Of a stretch of DNA of 64,000 bases, positions 45,168 through 54,182 are shown piece by piece (positions within the stretch are counted from its first letter, which is position 1; every line of letters begins with the position of its first letter). The position numbers and the translations under genes were made by a program. This DNA is from Acidobacteriaceae bacterium. GTDB taxonomy: Bacteria > Acidobacteriota > Terriglobia > Bryobacterales > Bryobacteraceae. The notes under the pieces were generated by a model, which saw nothing but the letters and a program-made list of their open reading frames with translations, ran no database searches and was not told where the DNA came from. The DNA is taken from assembly GCA_019240475.1 (NCBI GenBank), contig JAFAYI010000016.1:62001-126000 (forward strand), written 5' to 3'.

Positions 45168-46259
45168 TTACCGAGAAAGACTGGCGATATCGGAAGAATT
45201 TCTAGTTGGTAACGGACTTAACAAAATGAGGTGCCGATCACGTAATGCGCCGGACCGTGCTCCTAGACAGAGGATCTGTCCAGTGTCGTTGACGTCAAAG
45301 GCATCTTCAAGGCGCCACTCGCCGCCTGGGGCAATCAACTTATTCAGATCCTGCATGACTCCGTTTCGCCAAACGAAGGCGTGGCGAACAAACCGAGTCA
45401 CTCCCGAAGCTCCGACGATCTGTCCGTGATTGTTGATGGCATTGGCGCGAATCGGGTCCATCCCGAGCGAGCCGAGATCTTGCATACGGCCATGCGTGTA
45501 GACGAAGGCATGCGTCTCTGCGTCGTCCGCTTCGGAAAACCCGGCGACATCCCCGGCGTCGTTCAAAGCGAGGGCGCGGCCGCGGCTGCCGCCGGGAAGC
45601 GTGCCGAGGTCCAGCACGTGGTCATCATTCCATAGAACGGCATGGATCAGGTGCGTGGATGTTTCGGCCGCCCCTGCAATCACGCCCGCCGCATTAATCG
45701 CATAGGCCGCGCTGAATGAGCCGCCGGGAAGCGTGCCAAGATCTTTCAGCTTCCCCTCGCGATAGATAAAGGCGTGAACACTGCCATCGCTAAGGCTGGC
45801 CGATCCGGCAATCTCACCTTTGTCGTTGATATCGGCCGCTCTGCTATCGCGTCCTCCAAGCGTTCCGAGATCGATCGTTTGTGAACCCGAGTGAAGAAAA
45901 GCGCGCGTTGTCGCCCCGCTGTCCACCAGGTTCCTTCCGCTTACCGACCAGCCGATCGTTTCGCCCATGCGATTCGTTCGCGACGCAATGCTCGCAGCGA
46001 ACGAAGCTAGCGTTCCCAGGTCTTGCAGCGACCCGTGCGTCCAGACGAATGCGTGTATTGCGCCATCCAGTCCTGGCTGCCACCAGGAGATAACGCCCGA
46101 CGCGCTGAGGTGCGGCGCCACATCGTAGCTCACCCAGGGCAGCATGCCGACATCCACGGCTTCATACACAGGTTGCGGCCGCGCGGAGGGCGGCGCGGCG
46201 ATGGTTGGGTAACTCCCAGCAAGGCCGCCGATGACCGGCAGAATCCAATGGAGTTTCAT
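45168..46259 (-). CDS. HAF-repeat secreted protein
   Basis: 363 residues from the ATG at 46259, with a signal peptide (MKLHWILPVIGGLAGSYPTI). It carries several copies of the HAF repeat, with the recurring HAFxxxxGxxxDLGTLxGG pattern and an intervening AxxINxxGxIxG stretch. Clear copies are HAFVWTHGSLQDLGTL, AFLHSGSQTIDLGTLGG, HAFIYREGKLKDLGTLPGG, HAVLWNDDHVLDLGTLPGG and HAFVYTHGRMQDLGSL. Such repeats are thought to form a propeller; no function is established. It starts 13 bases after the PQQ-like gene and precedes the amylase by 31 bases. Confidence 0.85.
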   Translation of the reverse strand: MKLHWILPVIGGLAGSYPTIAAPPSARPQPVYEAVDVGMLPWVSYDVAPHLSASGVISWWQPGLDGAIHAFVWTHGSLQDLGTLASFAASIASRTNRMGETIGWSVSGRNLVDSGATTRAFLHSGSQTIDLGTLGGRDSRAADINDKGEIAGSASLSDGSVHAFIYREGKLKDLGTLPGGSFSAAYAINAAGVIAGAAETSTHLIHAVLWNDDHVLDLGTLPGGSRGRALALNDAGDVAGFSEADDAETHAFVYTHGRMQDLGSLGMDPIRANAINNHGQIVGASGVTRFVRHAFVWRNGVMQDLNKLIAPGGEWRLEDAFDVNDTGQILCLGARSGALRDRHLILLSPLPTRNSSDIASLSR

Positions 46260-46272
46260 CGGTCGGCTCGCT

Positions 46273-48951
46273 CTAGTGGATATACCAGATCTGGTTGGAC
46301 GACCCGTTTGCCGTGTTTTGCACGATATCCGTCTTCTGGGTATCGTTTGACGCATCCACCGCCAGGCCGCTGTACTGGTTCTTGATAATGAAGCCGCTGC
46401 CCGAGCTGGTCACCAGCCAATGTTGGTTATTGCCGCCATTCAGCGACCATTGAACCAGCTTCGTCCCGGGCGAGCTGCTGAATGCCGGATCGTCCAGGAC
46501 TAGACCGTTACTCTCGTTCATTATCGTGAAGTAGCCGTTGCCGATGGATGTGAATGTCCACTTCTGATTGGCGCCCCCGTTGGCCTGATAGAGCTGTACG
46601 TTCGTGCCCTGTGTACTCGACCAGGACGGATCGTCCCAAACCAGGTTTGCACCCGAATTACTCACCGTGTAAGTTCCGTTCTCGAGCGCTGCTCCCACCG
46701 TCGCTGAGGCTTCATTCGAAGGCGCGGATGTGCCTGCGGAGCTGACAGCCGCTACCGTGTAATAGTAAGTTGTCCCCGCGCTCACGTTGGAATCCGTGTA
46801 GCTCGCCGAAGTGGGCGAACCAACCGGCTGTCCTGCTTCTCCGCCGGCCGTCGTTCCGCGATAAACGTCGTAATACTGCGCTCCCGATACCGCGCTCCAT
46901 GAAAGAAGAATGGATGCGCTTTGTCCCGTGGCTGTCAGATTGGTCGGAGCCGCCGGGCCGGAACCGGCCGAGATGATGTCGACTCGATCCGGAACGGCGT
47001 ACGTATTGGTCGAACTGGCGTTCTTGCTGCCGGTGACGCGCAGCTTGAAAATGTGGTCGCCCGCCGTTAGCACCGGGCTCGTCCAAAGCAGAACATCGCC
47101 CGCGCGCGTCGCCGCGTAGAAGTCAATATTGGTCTCCGTTCCGCCGTCGATTGAAACCGCCCCGATGCCGTGCAGCGTGTCCTGCACGCCGTAGAATTTG
47201 ATCTGGGTACCGGTGAACGAAACAGTTACATAGTCGTTCGTGGTGTTGTCCCAGCTATTGGTCTGATCGTATAGATTCGATCCGCAGTTGCTGCAATGCT
47301 CCCAGCCATTGCCGACGTAGTTGAATTCATTTCCAGCCGATCCGGTGACCGCGTCGTCAATCGTGGTCGTCTGGCTGGTGGGCAGAATGCCATAGACAAC
47401 GAGTTGGCCGGAACCCGTATCGCTCGCCATGTAGACTTTCCCATTGGCAACCGTGGGAGGAACGAATTTCGCCCAATAGCCCACATCGTCGCGCGCCTGG
47501 TTCTGATGCGAGTCCCAAAGCTCGTTAGTTATGTTAGTGGCGTCATATGCAAAAAGCTGGCCGTCCGCCAGGCTATGAATCGGCGAGGTGAGAGAAACGG
47601 AAGCCCACACGATGTTGCTGCCCGCGGCGTAGTTATTCGAAGAAATCGAAAGCGCGCCGCCGGCACAGCATCCAGAAATCGCGGTCGAGCCCTCTGCTGC
47701 AGGCGTGGTTGTGAAAAGTCCACTTGCGAACGAAAAGGCTTCGAGATTGCTGCCCGAATCCCACACGAAAAGCATCGGATTCGCAGGATTGTTGAAAAAG
47801 ACAGGTGCTCCCCACAGTCCGCTGGCTGTGGAAAATTCCTGATGTACGGGATCTTGCGAAGCGTTGTAATGGCCCATGTTCGTTGTATCGACGACATACA
47901 TGAGACCCTGCTTGCCTTCGCCTGCAATATAAGTAGTGCCTGGAATTAAGACAGGGCCGCCCGAAGAAACATCTTTATCGGCGGAGTTCAATGCATCGAA
48001 GTTATTCGGTATGAAATAATCCTGCGGGACGAGCGAGCTGTTTAGCTTGATGAATGCTTCCCCGTAATCGCTGCCGCCCGTCTGAACGTCCGTGGTTCCG
48101 TTGCCGACCATCAGGTACAAATTATTGTTCGAGTCCGCCACCAATCCCTGGCCCGACTGCCAGATCCCGCCTTCGCTTCCATTAGGTGAATCGTTGAACA
48201 CATAGAGTTGCTGCAGCGTGGATGCGCTGTAGCCGAGCACCCACCCGTGATAGGGATTGTAGTCTTCGTGCGAAGCGAACGCCATATACACGACTCCGTT
48301 CAGCAGGCTCAACGCGCACCGCTGGTTTTCCTGCGAAGCCTGGAACGGCACTTGCCCGCCGCTGCTCGCGTCGCCGGTTCCAGCCACACTCGCCGAAATT
48401 TCAACTGGTCCGTTGAATTTTTCATTGCCCGTCGTGACGTCGATTGCATGCAAGCGGAAAATCTGAACATCGTTCTCATAGGTCTTGGTGACGAAATACA
48501 TCGTCATCGTGGATGGGTCGATCACAGGCGTGCTAATGATACCCACCTGGACCAGGATGTTCTGCGTATTAATAACGGAACTCGGCACGGGCGTTCCATA
48601 GTTCTTGGTCCAAAGCTGGGTTCCGTTGTCCGCATCGAACGCAAAGATAGAGTCACCTGCGGTGGCGACATAGACAACGTTGTGAGCTGCGCCCGCAATA
48701 GTCAAACCAGGCACGTATAGAGGCTGAGCGAAGATATAACCGTCTACGTTGACAGTAAACAGCCGCCCGAAGGTGTTAACGTTTACGTTCGAAGTAGTAA
48801 GTATAGTTTCTTTCAAGTTATTCCCGGATCGCGAGTTGTCGTTGTGCTGCGTAAGAACGCTGACTTGCCCCCACGCGGCCGAGCACAGAAGAGTCAACGG
48901 CACAACAGCGAGACGGGAATAGCTTCGTTTCTGTGCAATCAAAGAACGCAC
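46273..48951 (-). CDS. Secreted PQQ-like propeller protein with FN3 and ricin-type domains
   Basis: The start at the GTG 48951 has a strong AAGGAAAGGT ribosome site and gives a signal peptide (SRLAVVPLTLLCSAAWG). The 892-residue product has a PQQ-dehydrogenase-like beta-propeller (about 30-525, with VYVATAGDSIFAFDADNGTQ). A jelly-roll-like module follows (about 540-660, VSFTGTQIKFYGVQDT), then a fibronectin-III domain (about 670-755) and a ricin-B-type lectin trefoil (about 760-892, with NQKWTFTSIGNGYFTI and NQHWLV). It probably binds polysaccharide at the cell surface. No quinone-binding catalytic residues could be checked, so it may be non-enzymatic. It heads the five-gene secreted-protein run. 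Confidence 0.85.
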   Translation of the reverse strand: MRSLIAQKRSYSRLAVVPLTLLCSAAWGQVSVLTQHNDNSRSGNNLKETILTTSNVNVNTFGRLFTVNVDGYIFAQPLYVPGLTIAGAAHNVVYVATAGDSIFAFDADNGTQLWTKNYGTPVPSSVINTQNILVQVGIISTPVIDPSTMTMYFVTKTYENDVQIFRLHAIDVTTGNEKFNGPVEISASVAGTGDASSGGQVPFQASQENQRCALSLLNGVVYMAFASHEDYNPYHGWVLGYSASTLQQLYVFNDSPNGSEGGIWQSGQGLVADSNNNLYLMVGNGTTDVQTGGSDYGEAFIKLNSSLVPQDYFIPNNFDALNSADKDVSSGGPVLIPGTTYIAGEGKQGLMYVVDTTNMGHYNASQDPVHQEFSTASGLWGAPVFFNNPANPMLFVWDSGSNLEAFSFASGLFTTTPAAEGSTAISGCCAGGALSISSNNYAAGSNIVWASVSLTSPIHSLADGQLFAYDATNITNELWDSHQNQARDDVGYWAKFVPPTVANGKVYMASDTGSGQLVVYGILPTSQTTTIDDAVTGSAGNEFNYVGNGWEHCSNCGSNLYDQTNSWDNTTNDYVTVSFTGTQIKFYGVQDTLHGIGAVSIDGGTETNIDFYAATRAGDVLLWTSPVLTAGDHIFKLRVTGSKNASSTNTYAVPDRVDIISAGSGPAAPTNLTATGQSASILLSWSAVSGAQYYDVYRGTTAGGEAGQPVGSPTSASYTDSNVSAGTTYYYTVAAVSSAGTSAPSNEASATVGAALENGTYTVSNSGANLVWDDPSWSSTQGTNVQLYQANGGANQKWTFTSIGNGYFTIMNESNGLVLDDPAFSSSPGTKLVQWSLNGGNNQHWLVTSSGSGFIIKNQYSGLAVDASNDTQKTDIVQNTANGSSNQIWYIH

Positions 48952-49041
48952 ACCTTTCCTTTCTTTCGCGAAGACCACTGCTGCAACCCGGAAGAGGTTG
49001 TATGACATTTGTACTTCGAATAAGGCAGCGGCGGAAGGGCT

Positions 49042-49071
49042 TATAGGTAATGGGTATTTGTGGTACCTATA
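49042..49071. promoter_or_regulatory. Inverted repeat in the imuA'/PQQ-like intergenic gap
   Basis: TATAGGTA at 49042-49049 and TACCTATA at 49064-49071 form a perfect 8-bp inverted repeat with a 14-base spacer. It is 70 bases upstream of the imuA' ATG and 90 bases upstream of the divergent PQQ-like start. Candidate operator; no known repressor consensus is recognised. Confidence 0.4.
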
Positions 49072-49140
49072 CCTGTCGGGGCTTGCCTGCAGGAACCATC
49101 AAGCACTAGAGAGCTTGCATTTCGGCTCGCCACGCTTACA

Positions 49141-49839
49141 ATGGATAGCGAACAAATGGCGAATATCGTTCCTCTTCTTCGCTACTCGGAATGGACGGGC
49201 CAAAACCTGGAACCCAAGTTTCCCGCCCTGCGGCTTTCTGGCCTTAAACTGTTGCTGTCGAAGGGCTTACTCCGTGGAACTCTGGCTGAAGTAAGTGGTC
49301 CTCGTTCGAGCGGCCGCACTTCCATGGCTCTCCATATCCTTGCGGAAGCTACCAGGCGCGGCGAAATCTGCGCAATCGTTGACTTGCACGATAGTTTCCA
49401 TCCTGCTTCGGCTGAAGCGGGCGGGGTGGATCTAACCCGTATCATATGGACGCGTTGCCGCGGCAATGCGGAACACGCCATGCGAGCTACGGATCTATTG
49501 TTGCATGGAGGCGGCTTCGGGGTGGTGATGTTGGATCTGTTCGAAGCGAGCCCGCGTGTGTTGAATCGTATGCCGGGTTCGTATTGGTACCGTTTCCGGC
49601 GCGCGCTGGAGCATACGCCCGCCATCTTGCTGATATGCGTCGAGACCGCGCAAGCCAAGTTCTGTTCCTTGTACAGCATCGAGCTGAAATCGGAGACGTT
49701 TGATTGGCCGGGCAAAACACCCTTCCGATTGTTACGCGGGATTGAGTCCACGGCTATGTTGCGCAAAGCGGCGCACGAAAGCTCGGCGTATCGAAGCGGG
49801 AAACTTTTAAAGGGGGCCCGGATTGAGGCAGTGGCTTAA
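49141..49839 (+). CDS. ImuA'-like mutasome accessory protein (RecA-like fold)
   Basis: 232 residues from the ATG at 49141. It resembles the RecA/SulA-like ImuA' proteins that pair with ImuB in error-prone repair. The motif LAEVSGPRSSGRTSMALHIL (about 49-68) corresponds to the Walker A of RecA but has Arg in place of the usual Lys (GRTS), so ATP binding is doubtful. The next gene, encoding the Y-family-like ImuB, begins at the base right after the stop. Damage induction is likely for such cassettes, and an inverted repeat lies upstream. The dnaE2 gene of the classic cassette is not here. Confidence 0.75.
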   Translation: MDSEQMANIVPLLRYSEWTGQNLEPKFPALRLSGLKLLLSKGLLRGTLAEVSGPRSSGRTSMALHILAEATRRGEICAIVDLHDSFHPASAEAGGVDLTRIIWTRCRGNAEHAMRATDLLLHGGGFGVVMLDLFEASPRVLNRMPGSYWYRFRRALEHTPAILLICVETAQAKFCSLYSIELKSETFDWPGKTPFRLLRGIESTAMLRKAAHESSAYRSGKLLKGARIEAVA

Positions 49840-51162
49840 ATGTTTGCATGTGTTTATGCGCTGGAGTCGCAGGCATCTCCTCATCAGTTAACCGCGCTGG
49901 CTCTCGATTTTTCCCCCGCCCTGGAGCAATCTTCACCCGGAACTGTCGTTTTCCCAATCGAGGCCTTGCGAAAGCTGATCGGCTCGCCGCATCAGATTGC
50001 TTCCGAGATCTGCCGCTGGGGACACATGCATAAACTTGAAGCGAGTTTGGCGATTGCCTCAAATCCCGATACGGCGATCTTACTGGCACGCAACTATCCG
50101 GGCGTAACGTTGGCCTCTGCCGGGGATCAGCATTTCAAATTAGCCTCTATTCCGTTGCCGGCGCTTTTTGCGCACGATACCAGCCTCGATCCAGTTTTAC
50201 TCGAAATTCTGCATCACTGGGGGCTAAAAAATTGTGGAGATCTGGCGGCCCTCTCTGAGCGCGGGATCGCAGAACGCTTAGGGCCGCCAGGAGTCTATCT
50301 CCGCAATCTGGCGTGCGGAGCTATCGACCGGCCACTGCGCGTCGCCTCGGCAGCCATCGACTACGAAGAGCGCGTGGAACTGGAGCATGCGCTAAATCTG
50401 CTGGAGCCGCTGTTGTTTCTATTAGGACGTACACTGGGAAACCTGTGCAGCCGGTTGCGTTCGCAATCGAGAGCCGCGCGCTTGCTCGAAGCGCGATTCG
50501 AACTAGAAGAGGGCAAGACATATCGCTGCGAGCTGGATTTTCCTGTCCCGCTCGATCAGGCACCCACCGTATTGAAGCTGCTGCAGCTTCATCTGGAGCT
50601 GTATCCTCCGGAAGCGGCGGTTGTGGCATTCACGCTTCGTGTAGATCCGGTCGAACCGCGTCGCATGCAAGGCGGGATGTTTCTGCCTCCTACCCCCCCG
50701 CCCGACAAGCTGCAAGTGACACTGGCGCGCATCGCCGCCATGGTGGGTGAGGAAAACGTAGGCACGCCGAAGCTTCTGGAGACGCATCGGCCCGACGCGT
50801 TTCAATGGACAAGTTTGAACCTAAGACCGCCGGATAAACTTGTACTCGATCCGGATAAACTTGTACTCGATCAAGACTCTGCCACGCCACAACAGACAAT
50901 CCGGTTAGCTATGCGACTGTTCCGCCCAGCGCTAGAGGCTCGCGTACGGCTGGCGGGAGCGGCGCCCAAAATCATCTCCGCTTCGGGCGTGAAAGGAAGC
51001 GTCGTCCGTTGTGCCGGCCCTTGGAAAACTTCGGGCGAATGGTGGGCCGCTACATCTTGGATGCGCGAAGAATGGGACGTCGCGTTGGACGATGGCGCGC
51101 TTTATCGAATTTATTGCGAGATACCGAGCCGCTCCTGGTTCGTGCACGCAGTTTACGATTAG
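49840..51162 (+). CDS. imuB: ImuB-like Y-family polymerase homologue
   Basis: 440 residues starting MFACVYALES, the typical beginning of ImuB/DinP-like proteins. The palm acidic residues of active Y-family polymerases (the SxDE motif) are not visible, as in ImuB, which recruits rather than polymerises. The little-finger-like part extends to about 360, and a C-terminal segment contains GVKGSVVRCAGPWKTSGEWW, WMREEWDVALDDGALYRIYC, shared by the family. The linker contains a 21-bp tandem duplication encoding PDKLVLD twice. A glgX-like gene converges 24 bases downstream. Confidence 0.8.
   Translation: MFACVYALESQASPHQLTALALDFSPALEQSSPGTVVFPIEALRKLIGSPHQIASEICRWGHMHKLEASLAIASNPDTAILLARNYPGVTLASAGDQHFKLASIPLPALFAHDTSLDPVLLEILHHWGLKNCGDLAALSERGIAERLGPPGVYLRNLACGAIDRPLRVASAAIDYEERVELEHALNLLEPLLFLLGRTLGNLCSRLRSQSRAARLLEARFELEEGKTYRCELDFPVPLDQAPTVLKLLQLHLELYPPEAAVVAFTLRVDPVEPRRMQGGMFLPPTPPPDKLQVTLARIAAMVGEENVGTPKLLETHRPDAFQWTSLNLRPPDKLVLDPDKLVLDQDSATPQQTIRLAMRLFRPALEARVRLAGAAPKIISASGVKGSVVRCAGPWKTSGEWWAATSWMREEWDVALDDGALYRIYCEIPSRSWFVHAVYD
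50830..50871 (+). repeat. Perfect 21-bp tandem duplication inside imuB
   Basis: ccggataaacttgtactcga plus a final t occurs twice in a row, giving the in-frame repeat PDKLVLD-PDKLVLD in a linker region. The two copies are identical, so the duplication is recent. Confidence 0.95.
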
Positions 51163-51185
51163 AGCGCGATAGCGGCCCGGCTCGC

Positions 51186-53477
51186 TTAATCGCTGACGGC
51201 CGGCGAGGTGTGTTGCACGGATTCCGGCGGACGCTGCGCGCCCTGTAACTGCGGTTCATCGGTCTGCACTCGATATTTCAACTCCACAATATGTGCACCG
51301 TTCTGAACATGGTCGTGCTGGTGCTCGGTTTCCCGAAACAATACCGCCGAATGCTCTAGCATGTCGTACGCCTCGCCCGGCTTGATCGGCCGTTTTTCCG
51401 TGCTCGTCGGATCGCGGGTGTCCAAGATGATCTCCCAATTGCAGCCCGCCGTGCACGGTGGAATATAGAACTGGATGTGCTCGTGATGCGGGTTCAAGCA
51501 GAACAGAAACGTATCGTCTGAGATGGGCTCGCCATAGCGATCCACATCCTGCAGCGTCTGGCCGCTCAGCCGTACACCAAGGCACCGAACCCATCCCGCC
51601 TTCCATTCATCCTCCGTCATCTCGCCGCCGTCTGGACGATACCAGGCAATATCCCGCACTTCATGTCCGTCCACCTGATGCTTGGCCGCGCTCGAAGGGC
51701 TGATCTGCCGGTCTTGGAAAAATTTCCGGCGGTGAAAATTCGCGTGCTCTTTGCGCAGCTTGATTAAATTTGTGGTGAACTCTAGCAGCGCCTTCTTGCT
51801 GTCGTCCAGGTTCCAATCGATCCAACTGATTTCATTGTCCTGGCAATAGGCGTTATTGTTGCCCTGCTGCGTCCGCGCGATCTCATCGCCGCCACAGATC
51901 ATCGGCACGCCCTGCGATAACAGCAAGCTCACCAGCATGTTCCGCATGTCGCGCCAGCGATGCTCATTGATCCTGTCATCGTCCGTCTCGCCCTCCGCGC
52001 CATGATTCCAGGAGTAGTTGTCGTTGGCCCCGTCTCGGTTATCCTCGCCGTTAGCTTCGTTATGCTTCTGGTTGTAACTCACCAGGTCCGCCAATGTGAA
52101 GCCGTCATGCGCGGTGATGAAGTTAATGCTAGCCGATGGCCTGCGGCCATCCCGTTGATAGAGATCGCTGCTGCCAGTCAACCGATAACCAAGCTCGGCG
52201 AGCTGCCCGTCGTCGCCCTTCCAGTAACGCCGCGCGGCGTCGCGGTATTTCCCGTTCCACTCCGCCCACAATGCCGGGAAACGGCCCACCTGGTATCCGC
52301 CTTCCCCCACGTCCCACGGCTCGGCGATCAATTTCACCTTCGAGAGCACGGGGTCCTGATTGATGACATCGAAGAAAGCCGAAAGCCGGTCCACGTCGTG
52401 CAGCTCTCGAGCCAGAGCTGCCGCCAAATCGAAGCGGAACCCGTCCACATGCATCTCTTCCACCCAGTAACGCAAGCTGTCCATCACCATCTTTAATACC
52501 TGCGGATGGCGCATGTTCAGAGTGTTACCGGTGCCCGTGTAATCCATGTAGTATCGCGGCTGATCTCCCACGAGCCGGTAGTAAGTCGAGTTATCGATCC
52601 CGCGAAAACTCAACGTAGGACCCATCTGGTTGCCCTCGGAAGTGTGGTTGTACACCACGTCGAGAATGACCTCGATGTTGGCGCGATGCAATTCGCGAAC
52701 CATGGTCTTGAACTCACCGATCTGCTGCCCCGTATCGCCCGAGCTGCAGTAGCGCGCATCGGGAGAGAAGAAATTCGTCGTATTGTAGCCCCAGTAATTA
52801 TCGAGCCCTTTATCCAAAAGATGCTTGTCGTCTAAAAAATCGTGGACCGGCATCAACTCCACAGCCGTCACCCCGAGCTTCTTCAGGTAATCAACGACCG
52901 GCGGACTCGCCAGGCCCAAATACGTGCCGCGCAGATTTTCCGGCACGTCCGGATGCCGCGCAGTGAAGCCCTTCACGTGCAATTCGTAAATAACCGAATC
53001 GTGTAGTTGAACGGACGGCGCTCGGTCGTTCTGCCAATCGAAATGCGAAGTTGAAACTACCCCTTTGGGCATGCCCGCCGCGTCGTCCTGCGAATCGCAG
53101 CTCAGGTCTTCTCCCGCGTCCCCCAGCCGGTACCCGAATATCGGATAATTCCAATCCACCTTGCCCGCAATCGCTTTCGCATACGGATCGATGACCAGCT
53201 TCGCCGGGTTGAACCGCAATCCCTTTTCCGGTTCGTAGGGGCCGTGTACCCGGTAAGCGTAAAGCTGGCCAATCGTTAAGCCGGGAACGTAGGTGTGCCA
53301 CACATAGCCCGTGCATTCCGTCAAATCGATCGAATCATGCTCGGCGGACCCTAGTTCGCGGAACAAACACAGCTCGATCCGCGTCGCATTTTCCGAGTAG
53401 ATTGCGAAGTTCACGCCTGTTCCATCCCACGTCGCGCCTTGCGGGTACGGGGATCCTGGCAGAAGCTTGGCCGACAT
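51186..53477 (-). CDS. glgX: Glycogen debranching enzyme, GlgX/isoamylase type
   Basis: 763 residues of the GH13_11 type that cleaves alpha-1,6 branches of glycogen or starch. It has an N-terminal CBM48 (about 10-115), then the catalytic barrel with [21 protein letters not shown] split across two motifs, nucleophile Asp350 in [11 protein letters not shown], acid Glu386 in LIAEPWDVG and Asp458 in [30 protein letters not shown] is a GlgX hallmark. There is no signal peptide, so it acts in the cytoplasm. The C-terminus past residue 700 is His/Gln-rich. It converges with imuB. Confidence 0.93.
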   Translation of the reverse strand: MSAKLLPGSPYPQGATWDGTGVNFAIYSENATRIELCLFRELGSAEHDSIDLTECTGYVWHTYVPGLTIGQLYAYRVHGPYEPEKGLRFNPAKLVIDPYAKAIAGKVDWNYPIFGYRLGDAGEDLSCDSQDDAAGMPKGVVSTSHFDWQNDRAPSVQLHDSVIYELHVKGFTARHPDVPENLRGTYLGLASPPVVDYLKKLGVTAVELMPVHDFLDDKHLLDKGLDNYWGYNTTNFFSPDARYCSSGDTGQQIGEFKTMVRELHRANIEVILDVVYNHTSEGNQMGPTLSFRGIDNSTYYRLVGDQPRYYMDYTGTGNTLNMRHPQVLKMVMDSLRYWVEEMHVDGFRFDLAAALARELHDVDRLSAFFDVINQDPVLSKVKLIAEPWDVGEGGYQVGRFPALWAEWNGKYRDAARRYWKGDDGQLAELGYRLTGSSDLYQRDGRRPSASINFITAHDGFTLADLVSYNQKHNEANGEDNRDGANDNYSWNHGAEGETDDDRINEHRWRDMRNMLVSLLLSQGVPMICGGDEIARTQQGNNNAYCQDNEISWIDWNLDDSKKALLEFTTNLIKLRKEHANFHRRKFFQDRQISPSSAAKHQVDGHEVRDIAWYRPDGGEMTEDEWKAGWVRCLGVRLSGQTLQDVDRYGEPISDDTFLFCLNPHHEHIQFYIPPCTAGCNWEIILDTRDPTSTEKRPIKPGEAYDMLEHSAVLFRETEHQHDHVQNGAHIVELKYRVQTDEPQLQGAQRPPESVQHTSPAVSD

Positions 53478-53702
53478 CGTTACGAAGTTATCCTCTCTAC
53501 TTTCCTGGCTCGATTCGGAACGTCAAAACGGAGATGTTCCCTACTAGTTGTTCGTTACCTAGGGGAACAGCGTGAGAGGCTGGAACCGTACTGCCCACTA
53601 CCAAGGAGCGGCCACCTCGGGCTCGATTTCAAGAAAAGTTTGTAGCCTGTATTCCATTAAAAGTGTCAAACAAATCGGGACTTCTGGCAGGACTTTAATC
53701 CC
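53478..53702. other. Non-coding gap with possible structured RNA or leader
   Basis: No convincing gene. The stretch 53536-53565 holds GTTCCCTA facing TAGGGGAAC, an 8-bp stem with one bulge. A GC-rich segment follows (AGC-gtgagag-GCT) and then GGAACCGTACTGCCC to about 53625. The arrangement GGGGAAC...GTGAGAG loosely recalls the core of an adenosylcobalamin riboswitch, but I do not find a B12 box. Confidence 0.25.
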
Positions 53703-54083
53703 GTGTCAACTATTCAAACGTACGATGGAGCCGACGAATTTCGCATCGAAATCGTCGGCCGCTTCCAAGGCCAGTCGGTGGACGATGTCGCTCGTATGTG
53801 GCGAACGGCACTCCGCGAAACCAGGCCCCGCAAATGCATCATAGATATCTCGCGAATCAACGGGTACGATGTCGCGGGTTGCAGGCTTCTGCGCGACATG
53901 TACCACCACGGTACGCAGATCGCCGCCGGCACCCCTCAGTCGCTGGTCTACCTGAGCGAGATCTCCACACCTCGGCGGCGCGGTCCGGCGCTGGTGCGAG
54001 AACGGCCCGCGCCCGCTCGGGAACGCATGGACGAAGCGGTCGCCAACGCCGCAAGACTGCGCCCAGCTTCGGGCGGCAGATAA
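53703..54083 (+). CDS. Divergent STAS-like domain protein
   Basis: 126 residues starting at a GTG. The first 90 residues fit a STAS-like beta-alpha fold (EFRIEIVGRFQGQSVDDV, RKCIIDISRINGYDVAGCRL). The Ser-Gly phosphorylation motif of anti-sigma antagonists is replaced by YDVAG, so it is unlikely to be switched by an RsbW kinase. The C-terminus is Arg/Ala-rich and unstructured. It stands alone between glgX and the VWFA gene. The family assignment is tentative. Confidence 0.6.
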   Translation: MSTIQTYDGADEFRIEIVGRFQGQSVDDVARMWRTALRETRPRKCIIDISRINGYDVAGCRLLRDMYHHGTQIAAGTPQSLVYLSEISTPRRRGPALVRERPAPARERMDEAVANAARLRPASGGR

Positions 54084-54136
54084 GCGCCCGCGCCGCCAGT
54101 CTAAAACTTGCAACCGGGCGGCGCGCCCCTCCATCC

Positions 54137-54157
54137 TAACTTTCGTACGTAACTTTC
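54137..54157. repeat. 8-bp direct repeat upstream of the VWFA gene
   Basis: TAACTTTC at 54137-54144 and again at 54150-54157, with a 13-base period, 26 bases before the ATG at 54183. Could be a direct-repeat operator or chance. Confidence 0.3.
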
Positions 54158-54182
54158 TCGCGAAAAATTGCGCAAGTAAAGT

